Of a stretch of DNA of 64,000 nt, positions 1 through 13,158 are shown in pieces. Numbering within the stretch: the first letter of the stretch is position 1; each line of letters opens with the position of its first letter. The notes under the pieces are model-generated. The model made no database searches and was not told where the DNA came from. It saw only the letters and a list, made by a program, of their open reading frames with translations. The stretch comes from Dictyostelium firmibasis (Eukaryota; Evosea; Eumycetozoa; Dictyosteliales; Dictyosteliaceae): contig CM069767.1 in assembly GCA_036169595.1 (NCBI GenBank), forward strand, positions 3,800,001 to 3,864,000, given 5' to 3'. Made by a program: the position numbers and the translations under genes.

Positions 1-46
1 ATACATATTGTGATTAATTGGATTGATTGATTGGTTGATTGAATAG

Positions 47-125
47 AAAGACAAAAATTACAACAAAAACAAATTAGACAAAATATGAGATTTTCACCAT
101 ACCCACAACAACAACAACAACAACT

Positions 126-159
<34 letters not shown>

Positions 160-543
160 ATGATGAATCCTGCAGCAATGATGTATCCATTTTATCAAAC
201 AATGCCGACTTCAACTGTTGGAATAGTACCAACAATGAATTCTTTACCAAACTCAATGATTGGATCATCACCGCATCCTGGTGGAAAAACTCCTGGTACT
301 GATCCTACCAATTTATATGTTTACAATTTACCAAGTGATGCTGATGATTCACTTTTATATAGATTGTTTTCGCCATGTGGCGCAATTGCAAGTGTTAAAA
401 TAGTTCGTGATCAAACCACTCAAGTTTGTAGAGGTTATGGTTTCGTTAGAATGGTTAGTTTAGCTGACTCTTATTCAGCTATCAATTCAATTAATGGTGT
501 TCAAGTTGGTGGTAAAACAATTTCAGTATCTTTCAAAAAATAA
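47..543 (+). CDS. ELAV/CELF-like RNA-binding protein, last exon (partial, 5' part lies left of window)
   Basis: This is the 3' exon of an RNA-binding protein. The frame is open from an AG acceptor at 45-46 to the TAA at 541-543; stops at 28 and 40 show that upstream sequence in this window is intron. An in-frame ATG lies at 85, but codons 5' of it are also open and Gln/Lys-rich, so I infer an internal exon rather than a true start. A Gln tract is followed by a Met/Pro-rich linker and one C-terminal RRM (about the last 85 residues). RNP2 reads NLYVYNL and RNP1 reads RGYGFVRM. The RRM most resembles the third RRM of ELAV/Hu and CELF proteins, which bind U/AU-rich mRNA and affect stability or splicing. 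Earlier RRMs are expected to the left. The exact orthologue cannot be told from this piece. Confidence 0.8.
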
Positions 544-706
544 TATTTAATACTTTTTTTTTTTGGAAAAAAAAAAAAAAAAAAAAAAAAAAAACAACAA
601 AAAGCAAAAACAAACAAAATAATAATAAAATAAAACCAATAAAAGAAAGAAAAAAATATATTTATTAAAATATATATATTAATATTTTATTATTAAAATA
701 TTGTTA

Positions 707-1386
707 CTATTCAATAATTTCCATTGCTTTCAATTTTAAAGTTGTTGCGGTAATTTCATTTTTGAGAATAAAACTTTTTTTTGGGGGGAAAGAAAAAAAA
801 AAAAAAAAATTAGTATTTTTTTTATTTATATAAAAAAAATAGTTAAATGAATAAAACTTACCCAAAATTATAAGATTGACTTGGATAAATTATTTGATCT
901 TCTTTAATTATTAAATCACCATTTGGGAATCTATCAACATTCCAAAATGATGGAATACCATTCTTTAAAAATAGGTTACATTCAGTTGAAATTCTAATAT
1001 TTTTTAATTTATTTTTTGAATTATTAGTAAATGAAACATCATATTGATATGATTTTAAACCATCTTCATGGGTGTTAACTGAAACTTGATGATAAGTAAT
1101 TGGAACTTCATCAACTCCTTTTAAAATTTTAAAAATAAAAAAAATAAATAAATAATTTTATAAATTTAGAAAAGAGTGATTTTTATTTAAAATTTAAAAA
1201 AATAATATAAAAATATTACTTACTTAGACAAGAATATTCAGTGGAATTTTGAACTACACATGTTTGATCCACATTACATACATTTGGAAATTCTATACAA
1301 TTATTTGAAGCTGATTGATTTATTGATACTTTTACTATAATTGATATTATTACTACCACTAAAAAAGAATAAAAAGTTTTTTTCAT
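707..1386 (-). CDS. Small secreted protein with a CBM49 cellulose-binding domain
   Basis: Three exons on the minus strand join in frame: 1386-1224, 1117-862 and 773-707 (TAG at 709-707), giving about 161 residues. Donors are GTAAGT at 1223 and 861. Residues 1-25 form a signal peptide (MKKTFYSFLVVVIISIIV core). A short Cys-containing stretch follows, then a domain with the CBM49 signature: SYQYDVSFTNNS, KLKNIRIS and a closing YPSQSYNFGFI, with the Trp expected in the middle (SFWNVD). CBM49 is the C-terminal cellulose-binding module of plant and Dictyostelium proteins. In Dictyostelium, small secreted proteins of this kind are found in the cellulose of stalk, sheath and spore coat. No catalytic domain is present, so the likely role is binding or organising extracellular cellulose. 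The family call rests on motif recognition. Confidence 0.78.
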
Positions 1387-1487
1387 TTTTTTATATAATT
1401 TTTTTTTTTTTTTTGATGTGTGTTGGTTTAAAATTAAATTTGTTTTGATTTTAATAATGAATTTAAATGTTATGTTATATATTAATC

Positions 1488-1518
<31 letters not shown>

Positions 1519-2446
1519 TTTTTTTTAAAAATTTTTTTATTATCTTTAAAAACAAATAATTTTTTTAAATAATTAAAATTGATATTTGGTACGCTAAAAA
1601 GTTTTTTTAACTTTTAAAAAATATTATTTTAAGTTACTCCACCCCCAATTTTTTTTTTGCCATAGTTGGGAAAAAAAAAAAAAAAATTAATTTTTTTTTA
1701 AAAGTTTATTAGTTTGTGTGTTAATCCAAATCTGTACTTTTTTTTTTTTTTTGGGTTTGTCTCCAATCCAAATTTATCTTTCTTGGTATCATAATACTTT
1801 GCTAAAAGAAATTTGGTTTTTTTTAAATATTTATTATTAATATTAATCCGATTAAAAAAAATAAAATAAACTTATTATGTCATAACAAATATATAAATAT
1901 ATTTGTTTTCCCACAAAAATATAAAAATTAAAAAAATAAAAAAAATAAATAGAAAATAAATAAATAGAAAATAAATTGAGATTAAGATAAAAGATCTTCT
2001 TAACTTAATTTAGATTTTACTTTTTTTTTTTTTTTTTTTTTCTTAATTTTTTAAAAAATTAACTTTTATATTTTAAGAAAAAAATATTAATATGATACAA
2101 AAAATAAAAACAATTTTATAAAAACATTTTAATTACATAAATAATTTTTTTATCTTTTTATATTATAATCATAATAAAATCTTTAAAAAAAAAAAATTAA
2201 ATTATATTTTGAAGTAACCAAACATTTTATTAATTAAAAAATCACAATACTTTTACTATGATATATTTTTTTTTTTTGTTTCCAATTAATAATAATAGGT
2301 GTGGAACATTTTTATAAAAAAAAAAAAATTGAAAGTTTTTTTTACCTTCCCCAAGTCTCTTTTTTGTTTTTAGTTTTAATTTTGGTTTTATTTATTTTTT
2401 TTTTTTTTTGAAGTTTTTTTTTTTTGTTCTTATTTTTTTTTATTAT
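1387..2446. other. Intergenic, upstream of the CBM49 gene
   Basis: About 1.06 kb of A/T sequence with T runs up to about 25. It holds the promoter of the minus-strand CBM49 gene and the 3' flank of mL46. The only less A/T-rich patches are CTCCACCCCC near 1637-1646 and a segment near 1745-1815 with no coding frame. I see no RNA gene. Confidence 0.6.
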
Positions 2447-3627
2447 TTAAAGTGGTTCAGTAACATAAGCATAATAACAATCATCAAAAATTAATTTAAT
2501 AGTTTCATTATAGTATTCTTCATCGAAATATTCTTTTAATTCATCTTTTGTTACCCATAAATGATCTTTAACAATCTTTGGATTGATTTGGAAATCACCA
2601 CCAAAGTAGTTAGCTCTATAGAAGAACTCTTTAATACCTTGTGCTTTAATTAACTCTTGAACATCTTCATCAACACTATATTTAAAAACACCACATGGTG
2701 CTTGTGATGGAATAAAATATTTCCAATTTGAACCTAAACTATCTCTTAATGATCTTTCTGCAGTCTAAAATAAATAATAATAATAATTTATAAATTTTAA
2801 AAAAATAGATATTAGTAATTTGTTTTTTGTTTTTTGTTTTGTTTTGTTTTGTTATTTTTTTGTTGGAAAAAAAATAATATTACATTTTTCATTGATTCAC
2901 CTTTAATCCAATTAGTTGAAGGGAATTGCCAATCATATCTTGAACCAGATTTATTGATGATGAGATATAAAGATTTATCTAATTTTCTATCTAAAGATTT
3001 TCTATTATCTTTAATGTCATCTTCGGTTAGTCTAGACTCTGGTGTATAATTTGAGAAATCCTCTTCAAACTCATCTTGAGCGCCCTCTTGATCTTTCTTT
3101 TCACGAGATTCTTCTTTGAACTCTGGTAAATCCTCAACCAATGAAACGAAACGAATTGGATCTCTACGAACGATCTCTTGTAAACGTTCATATGATTTTA
3201 TGTAGGTTTTTTCAATTTCATTTGGTAATGGATTAAGTGATGGGAATCTTTCAATGATAACACCTGATGTGTATTTGTATTGATCTTGATATTTTGGATT
3301 GGCTGCTTTTTCTATTTTATCGTTACTCTCTTTAACTCTTTGTCTTGCTGCTTCCATAAGCTTTGCAATGACTGGATCCTCTTTGAGAATCTCTGGATCT
3401 TGTAAATCAATGATTCTTGGTATCTCAAATTTCTCTAATAACTTGGATCCATTACTTCTCAAATCCTCTCTTTTTGATAATTCTTGTGCTCTCTTCTTTC
3501 TCTCTAATCTTTCTGCTTCCCTTTTATCTGCATGTGCAATTACTGATTGAACTGCTGCTTCTGATGCAAATCCTCTCTTTAATAATTTTACATTATTATT
3601 TAATAATAAATTTTTTGATATTTTTAC

Positions 3628-3663
<36 letters not shown>

Positions 3664-3892
3664 TAATAATTTAAATTAACAATTATAATATATCGATTTT
3701 TTTATTTTTTTTTCATATATTTTAATTGATTTATTGATTCAATTGATTGAGTTGAAATAGTACAGTATATTAAATTTCAATTTTATTATAATAAAATTAA
3801 ATTAATTATAAATATTAATTATTTTTTTTTATTTTTTTTATTAATTCCAATATTTAATTAAAAAATAGAATATATATACCTAAATTATTCAT
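2447..3892 (-). CDS. mrpl46: Mitochondrial large-subunit ribosomal protein mL46 (MRPL46)
   Basis: Three exons: 3892-3880 (codes only MNNL plus one base), 3626-2884 and 2764-2447, about 357 residues. The N-terminus after splicing is basic and Ser/Asn-rich (KISKNLLLNNNVKLLKRGF), a plausible mitochondrial targeting peptide. The central part is charged and partly coiled. The C-terminus has the NUDIX-like fold of mL46, with WQFPSTNW at the core of that domain, TAERSLRDSLG just after the second intron, and YFIPSQAPCG further on. The NUDIX box is degenerate, as is usual for mL46, which is structural and not a hydrolase. The protein is a component of the mitochondrial 54S/39S-type subunit. The tiny 13-nt first exon is inferred from frame continuity and a GTATAT donor; an alternative start inside exon 2 is possible but would lose the targeting peptide. 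Confidence 0.82.
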
Positions 3893-4662
3893 TTTCTTTT
3901 ATTTTATACCAGAAAAAAGAATTTCAATCAAAAAAAAAAAAATTAAAAGTAAAAAACAATGAAAAAACGAAAAAAAAAATTTTTTTTTATTTTTTTATTT
4001 TTTTATTTTTTTTTTTTTTTCTAAAAAATTTTTTTTAAAAAAAAATTATTTGTTTTATTGTTCATCCAATTCCACATTGTTTTTAAATACACTATTTGGT
4101 TGATTAGTTATAAATTTTATTGATCGAAACTTTTTATTTTTTTTTACTTTTTTTTTGAACTTTTTTTTTTTTTGTTGGACACAAGTGGTGTATTTTTTCT
4201 AAAAAAATAAAATATGAAATAAAAAATTAATTTGTATTTTTTTTTTTTTTTTTTTGTGTGGGTTATTTATATACTTTTTTTATATAAAAATAATTTAAAA
4301 AAAAAAAACAATGACCCCCAATCATGCTAATTTTAACACACTAAAATTTATTTTTTTGTATTCTTTTTATTTTTTTCAGGAATTAATTTTTTAATTTAAA
4401 TTAAATATAAAAACAAATAACAATTGCATTTTTTTTATTTTTTCTTAATTTTTTTTTAATAATTTATTTTCACTTTTTTATTTAATTTTTATTACAATAT
4501 AAAATTTTTACGTAAACAAACCTTCCTCAAAATTAGTTAATTCTATAATAATTTTTTTTTTTTTTTAATATATTTCTTTTTTTATATTTTATTTATTTTA
4601 ATATTAATTTATTAATTTCAATAAAATAATTATTTTAAATTATTAATACATAAATATTTACC

Positions 4663-4700
<38 letters not shown>

Positions 4701-4735
4701 CATATATATAATTATAACATAAATATAACCATTAA
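3893..4735. other. Divergent promoter region, mL46 (-) / tweety-like (+)
   Basis: 843 bp of A/T-rich DNA between two divergent starts. Short less A/T-rich words occur at 4170-4190 (GGACACAAGTGGTG) and 4308-4340 (ACAATGACCCCCAATCATGC). No coding frame or RNA gene is recognisable. Confidence 0.6.
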
Positions 4736-6845
<2,110 letters not shown>

Positions 6846-6926
6846 AAATATTAAAAAAATAAGATATAAATAAATTTTTTTTTGTTTAAATGTTTTTTTA
6901 TATTGTTTTAACTTTAGTGTATTTAT

Positions 6927-7693
<767 letters not shown>

Positions 7694-8156
7694 TATTTAT
7701 GTATACAACGAAAACTGATAACAAACAAAAAAAAAACAAAACCTAAAAAAAAAAAAATTGAACCGAGTAGCGTAAAATTTTTTGGGTGGAATTTTTCAAA
7801 TTTTTTTTTTTTAGATAACGAACATTTTGTCCAATTCGATTTTTTTTATTTTTTTTTATTTTTTATTTTTTAAAATTTTTTTCAAATTTATCTTTTTATT
7901 AATTCAAATATTTCTTTTTATATTTTTCTTTTTTCCTTTTCTTTTTATTTTTTTATTTTTTTATTTTATTTTTTTTTTTCATCTAAACTTCACTTTATTT
8001 ACTAAATTTTCAAGTTTTTATTTTTTAATATGTTTAATTAAATACCATAAATAATTTGTTAAAAATAAAACTTGGTTATTAGTTAAATAAGGTGAAGTTT
8101 AGAAAAGTGTAATTAAATTTTGTTCAAATTTATTCACCCATCCTTTTCATTTTATT

Positions 8157-8187
<31 letters not shown>

Positions 8188-8362
8188 ATTGTTTTATTTA
8201 TTTATTTAATTTTGTATTAAAAATAAATCATAGGGTAATCGATTGATTGTATTTTCCAACACATAATTTTTTTTTTTTAGTTAAAAATTGAGAAATAATA
8301 TTAAAGAAATTTTTTTTTTTAAAAAAAAAAAATTTAGCAAAGAAAATAAATGAAAAAAATTA
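7694..8362. other. Intergenic between rpl23 start and PSI gene end, with an inverted repeat
   Basis: A/T-rich 669 bp, promoter of rpl23 on the left and 3' flank of the PSI gene on the right. It contains a 24-25 bp inverted repeat (7982-8005 with 8079-8103, two differences) built around CTAAACTTCACTTTATTTA, which could form a long hairpin. The T-rich open frame at 7827-8054 is Phe/Leu low complexity and is not regarded as a gene. Confidence 0.6.
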
Positions 8363-9806
8363 TTATGTTGGAGGAGCTTCCCAAAGTGGATTTGTACCTT
8401 GATGTGGGGAGGGTTCATACAATGGATTTACAGAGGAAGTTGCCATTTGATTGTTCTTTAATGACATCCAATGATTGTAACCAGCTTTAGCACCAAATAA
8501 TGCCAAACCGAGTGCAACGGCACCACCTACAACAACACCAGCAATTGCAGCGCCACCGATAACACCAGCTTTAACAGCAGCCGATTGACATCTGAATGGA
8601 AGTGGATCAAAGTTTTTAAAGGTGCATTCCTTTGTTGAATTATCACAAACACCATATTGACAATGAGGGTCATCAGGTATACATACTTTGTCATATTGAT
8701 TACATCCACCATATCCTACATCACATTGACCAATCAAACAAAAAGCACTTGATGGACAAACAATTGGCGATTCAACACAACCTTTAATGGGATCACAAGT
8801 GGCTACCATACAAACTGAGCTTGCTTTACAGCTGATATTAGTATGAACACAACCAATGTCAACCTTACAAAAATCGTTTGTACATTTATTAGCATCGTCA
8901 CAGTTCTTCTTTGTGTGAATACATTCACCATCGGCCGAGCAACTATCATCACTACATATATTATTGTCATTGCAATTGTCGGTGACTATACATTTTCCAG
9001 TCAACATATCACATTGTTGCTTGTTACAGGCATCTTTAATTTCACATACAACCGGTAGATTTGAGCATTTACCAGTCTTTGGATCACAGATATCATTAGT
9101 ACATAGATTTCCATCATCACAATCTACCAATTTTATATCGTTACATGTTGAATTATCATAGGGATTACACTCTCTTCGAATGCATAGGTCATTTTCATCG
9201 GTGGCACAAAGAGTTTCATTACATGGTTGACAGTCTTTTACCCTATCGAAAATACATTGACCAGTGATACCCGAACAACTATCAATTGTACAATAGTCCT
9301 TATCAGAGCACTGCTTCTTTAGATGTGAACAACCATTACCTTCAATACAGGTACTAATCACACATTTATCAGGTATATCACATAGACGATTAACAGTACA
9401 GGTTCCATTTACACATGGGAGTTCATAGCATGTTGGATCAGAGAATGCCTCTGAGAAACATTTTCTTTCTACTTCATAACAACCACCCAATTCCTCACTA
9501 CAAATTTTCTTCTCACAACTATTAGTATAAGCACATGGATCAACATTTTCTCTTGGTTCACAGGTTTTTGAGATTGCATTACACTCATAACTAGTACACA
9601 TTGTATCCAATAGTGTACAGTTTGGTTCTTTCATAATACAATTGTATTTCCAATCTTTAGTGCCAATGTTTGGTGGTGGACATTCCCAACTACCACATGG
9701 TGATAAACTACCAGTACACTGTGAAACATCACAACATTTTCCAGTACCTTCACAAACACCACAATAATCTTTCCACTTATTATTAAATAATTAAAAAATA
9801 AATAGG

Positions 9807-9853
<47 letters not shown>

Positions 9854-10118
9854 ATAGATAAATATTGAAACCTTAGTTATATATATAAATAAATAAGTTT
9901 GTACATACTTTGCATTCTAAATCAATACTTGTTGAAATATGAATATAAGATTCAGTTGTATGTCTTTCACAATAAAAGAAATCAAAATTATAACTTTTAC
10001 CTTTTGTTAAACCTAGTGTATCAAGACTAACACTTGCAGATTCCGCAGTATGTGGTGCACCCAAATCAATTACTAAATCATCATTAATAAATACCCTTTT
10101 TTTAATTTTTTAAATTAG

Positions 10119-10151
<33 letters not shown>

Positions 10152-10858
10152 ATTTTAAAAAAAATACATACCAAACATCATCATCACCTTTAAAATTAAA
10201 TTCTTCACCTCCAATATAAAAAAATGAAGCATGCATTTCTAAACAAAAATGATAATTATGGGCAAATTTATCTTTGGACATATAAATAGGTTCATTAATT
10301 TTTTTACCTTTATAATTTGGATCTTTAAAACCTAAATCATCTATTGGAAAGAATGATGGAGTTTCATAATAGTACACTCTGGGATCGGTTTGATTTTGTT
10401 TAAAAACTAATTTACTCAATACTGGTACATTTACACCCGGAACATCATGAAACCAACTATGAAAAGTAGTTTGATTATGAACAACGAAATTGTAGGCATC
10501 ATTTGATGGTGCATGATTATCACCACAACAATAAACTGGTGATCTATCACTATGATTAAGTTTTGATTTTACAATACCTTTTACTAATGTATTATTGTTT
10601 TTAATTTCAAAATCGGGATTTGTCATTGGTGATAAATCCCTAATTGTTACAGGAAATATTTTATCATCACCTTTTTATTTTATTTTATTTTATTTTATTT
10701 TATTTTATTTTTTTTAATTAAAAAATTAAATCTGAATTAGTAAATTTTGATTTTATTTTTTATATATTTATTTTTATTTTATTTTTTAAATACTAACCAT
10801 ATAAAAATGGTATAAATAAACTAAAAAGGATTAATCTTTTTAATAGATTGGATACCAT
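8363..10858 (-). CDS. PSI (prespore-inducing factor) family type I membrane protein
   Basis: Four exons: 10858-10798, 10670-10172, 10095-9909 and 9775-8363, about 719 residues. Residues 1-21 are a signal peptide (MVSNLLKRLILFSLFIPFLY). Exons 2-3 encode a PA14/fibro-slime domain: FPVTIRDLSPMTNPDFE at its start, then HNYHFCLEMHASFFYIGG, FKGDDDVWVFIND and LVIDLGAPH, the signature of this family. Exon 4 is a long run of Cys-rich (CTDC-type) repeats such as CDDGNLCTNDICDPKTGKC, closed by a Gly/Ala-rich TM helix (about residues 652-678) and a 40-residue cytoplasmic tail with two NPL[YW]E motifs. The founder, PsiA, is a secreted or shed factor inducing prespore differentiation; other members are receptor-like. 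Which paralogue this is cannot be decided here. G-rich promoter elements lie about 0.5 and 1.0 kb upstream. Confidence 0.9.
9799..9858. repeat. (TAAA)n microsatellite in intron 3 of the PSI gene
   Basis: About 13 tandem AAAT units within the 133-bp intron 9908-9776. Confidence 0.9.
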
Positions 10859-10884
10859 CTTTTCTTTTTTTTTTAAAATCTTAT

Positions 10885-10938
<54 letters not shown>

Positions 10939-11340
10939 TTTTTTTTATTTTATTTTATTTTATATTATTTTAATTTATTGAAAAGGGATAAAAATTTTAT
11001 TTTAATATTTTATATATAAATTTGGAAAAATAATACAAATTTAATTTTATTTTATTTGCTAGTGTATATTTTATTTTATTTAAAAAATTTTGAAAAAAAA
11101 AATAAATTAAAAAAAATAATCACCTTTTTATTTGATATTTTTTATTTCTTTTTTTTATTTTTATTTTTATTTTTTATATTTTTAAAATTTATTTTTAATA
11201 TTTTAAAATTATTTTAAATTTTGAATCATTTTATATATAAATGTATATGTATATAATTAAATAAAATAAAAATCGTATTTATATAAACTACCAAATTGTG
11301 ATTGTTAATGTTGCTATTTTTAATATTAGGGGTTGGTTTT

Positions 11341-11365
11341 AGTGTGGTGTGTGTGGTGAATGTGG
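11341..11365 (-). promoter_or_regulatory. Candidate G-box (GT-rich) element upstream of the PSI gene
   Basis: A GT-rich run (GTGTGGTGTGTGTGG core, ending ATGTGG) stands in A/T-only surroundings about 480 bp 5' of the PSI start codon. G/T-rich G-boxes bound by GBF are established cAMP-responsive elements of Dictyostelium post-aggregative and prespore genes. The assignment here is inference from composition and position. Confidence 0.4.
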
Positions 11366-11888
11366 TTATTGTCATAAAAGGTAATGTTTCCTTAAATCAA
11401 AATAATAATAAAACTTAAAAAAAAGGAATTGTTGAAAAGCTTTGTTTTTTTTATTTTATTTTTTTTTTTTGTTTTTTTTTTTATAAAATTATAATAAATC
11501 TATTAAAAATTGGGTATACTTGTGTATGTTTTTCATTTTCTATTATTATTATTTTTATTTAGTATTTTCGTAAATTTATTTTTATCTAATGTTAAAAATT
11601 ATAAAAACCAAACAAAACCAAAATTTTTTAAAAAAAAAACAAGAAATACCCCATTTTTTTTATTTTTTATTTTAAAATTATTTGAGTATTAGACATTACA
11701 TTTTACCCTTCTTTATTTTTAATTGTTTTTTTTGACCGACATTTCCCAAATTTGGTTATATTATTAAACAATTTGTATTTTGATTCATTTATTTTTTGAA
11801 TAATATCTTTAAATTATTTTTTTATGGTGCACAAACTTAAAACCCTGTCCAAAATTCAAAAAAAATATAAAAAATTAACAGTTTTTAT

Positions 11889-11900
11889 ACCACACCCCAC
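11889..11900 (-). promoter_or_regulatory. Second G-box-like element (GTGGGGTGTGGT)
   Basis: On the strand of the PSI gene this reads GTGGGGTGTGGT, close to the GBF-type G-box, about 1.03 kb upstream of the PSI start. It is about 0.7 kb 5' of bolA and might serve neither gene. Confidence 0.33.
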
Positions 11901-12591
11901 TTTTATACTATTTTATTTTATTATAATAGTGACAACATTTAGAATAATTGGTATAAATAACATATTAATTTTCTTTATATTTATTTTTTTTTTTTAAAAA
12001 AAAAAACAGTTATTTGTAAAATTCCAAAAATAGTTAGTATTTTTTATTGATCAAAATTAAAAATAAAAGATAAAAAAAAAAAAAAAAAAAATTTTTATTC
12101 TTTATTTTTATAAAAAAAAATTAAGTTCAAATATTAATAAATATCCCCAATAAGAGTTTTTTTTTTTATTTATTTTTTTTTTTTTTTCTCAATTCTTTTT
12201 TTATTCACACCAAGTAAAATACCATATCTACAAGTAATTTTATACTCTTTTTTTTAATATGGTTTTCGATGAATGAGTTTTTTTTTAAAAGTAAAAGATT
12301 GCTTTTACGCAAATAGAAATATCCTTAATTAAAAGAAACAGATTTTTTATTCAGAAAAGGAGAGTTAAATTAATAAGGTACTTTAATATTCTTTTACCAT
12401 ATTACAATTTATATATGTATATATTATTTTTTAAAAAAAATTTCATTGTTTTTTTTATTTTTATTTTTATTTTTACTTAATTTTTTTTTTTTATTTTTAT
12501 TTTTACTTAATTTTTTTTTTTTTTTTCAGAAAAAAATATGATAACGAGCAACTTTTGAAATTTTTATTTTTTAACCTTTTTTTTTTTTTTC

Positions 12592-13017
12592 ATGATGATA
12601 AGGAAATTAATAAATGTACCATTATTTAAAAAACCATTAGAAACTGTTAAAATAAGATATTTTTCTATAGAAGTTGGTAATAATATAAATAACGAACCAA
12701 TAAAGAGTTCAATTATTGAAAAATTAAATAATCAATTTAAACCCTTCCATTTAGATGTGATAAATGAAAGTTTTATGCATTCAGTACCTCGTGGATCAGA
12801 AACACATTTCAAAGTTATAATTGTCTCTGATATTTTCAATGGGAAATCGATTGTAGCACAACATAGATTAATAAATGATACACTTAAAATTGAAATGAAA
12901 AATGGTGTTCATGCACTCTCAATTCATTGTTCCACACCTAATCAATGGGATGAATCAACCATTTCACCTTCTCCTGGTTGTATGGGGGGAAGCAAAAAAG
13001 AAAAACAGCTAAAAGAA

Positions 13018-13055
<38 letters not shown>

Positions 13056-13083
13056 GCAACAACAAGAAAATGATAAATTATAA
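12592..13083 (+). CDS. BolA family protein (BOLA1-like, probably mitochondrial)
   Basis: Single exon, 163 residues. The basic N-terminus (MMIRKLINVPLFKKPLETVKIRYFS) looks like a mitochondrial presequence. Residues about 38-120 form the BolA domain, with THFKVIIVSDIFNGKS (71-86), the conserved His in AQHRLIND (His91) and a closing GVHALSIHCSTPNQWDE. BolA proteins pair with monothiol glutaredoxins and take part in mitochondrial [4Fe-4S] cluster delivery or protection. His91 corresponds to the conserved cluster-ligand His. The C-terminus is a Lys/Glu then Gln tract (about 141-157) with no counterpart in other BolA proteins. The gene converges with its minus-strand neighbour, with only about 75 bp between stop codons. 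Confidence 0.88.
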
Positions 13084-13158
13084 TTAATATTAAAAACAAC
13101 AATAATAAAAAAAAAAGTAAAAAAATTGTAACAAAATTATTAATTAGTTTATTTATTT

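Larger units (their letters stand above)
10859..12591. other. Divergent promoter region, PSI gene (-) / bolA (+)
   Basis: 1.7 kb without a credible gene. It is mostly A/T with a T run of about 50 at 10887-10936. Two GT/CA-rich patches (see separate entries) break the A/T background. A duplicated T-rich segment lies at about 12455-12525, where ATTTTTATTTTTACTTAA appears twice just before bolA. Confidence 0.6.

Noticed and set aside
1640-1815. Possible small RNA gene in the CBM49/mL46 intergenic region
   Set aside because: A few G/C-containing words but no A/B boxes, no snoRNA boxes and no stable stem.
7827-8054. Phe-rich plus-strand open frame between rpl23 and the PSI gene
   Set aside because: T-run translation with no domain and no splice partners.
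11510-11692. 60-codon plus-strand open frame in the PSI/bolA intergenic region
   Set aside because: No ATG-context or coding bias; Phe/Lys low complexity.
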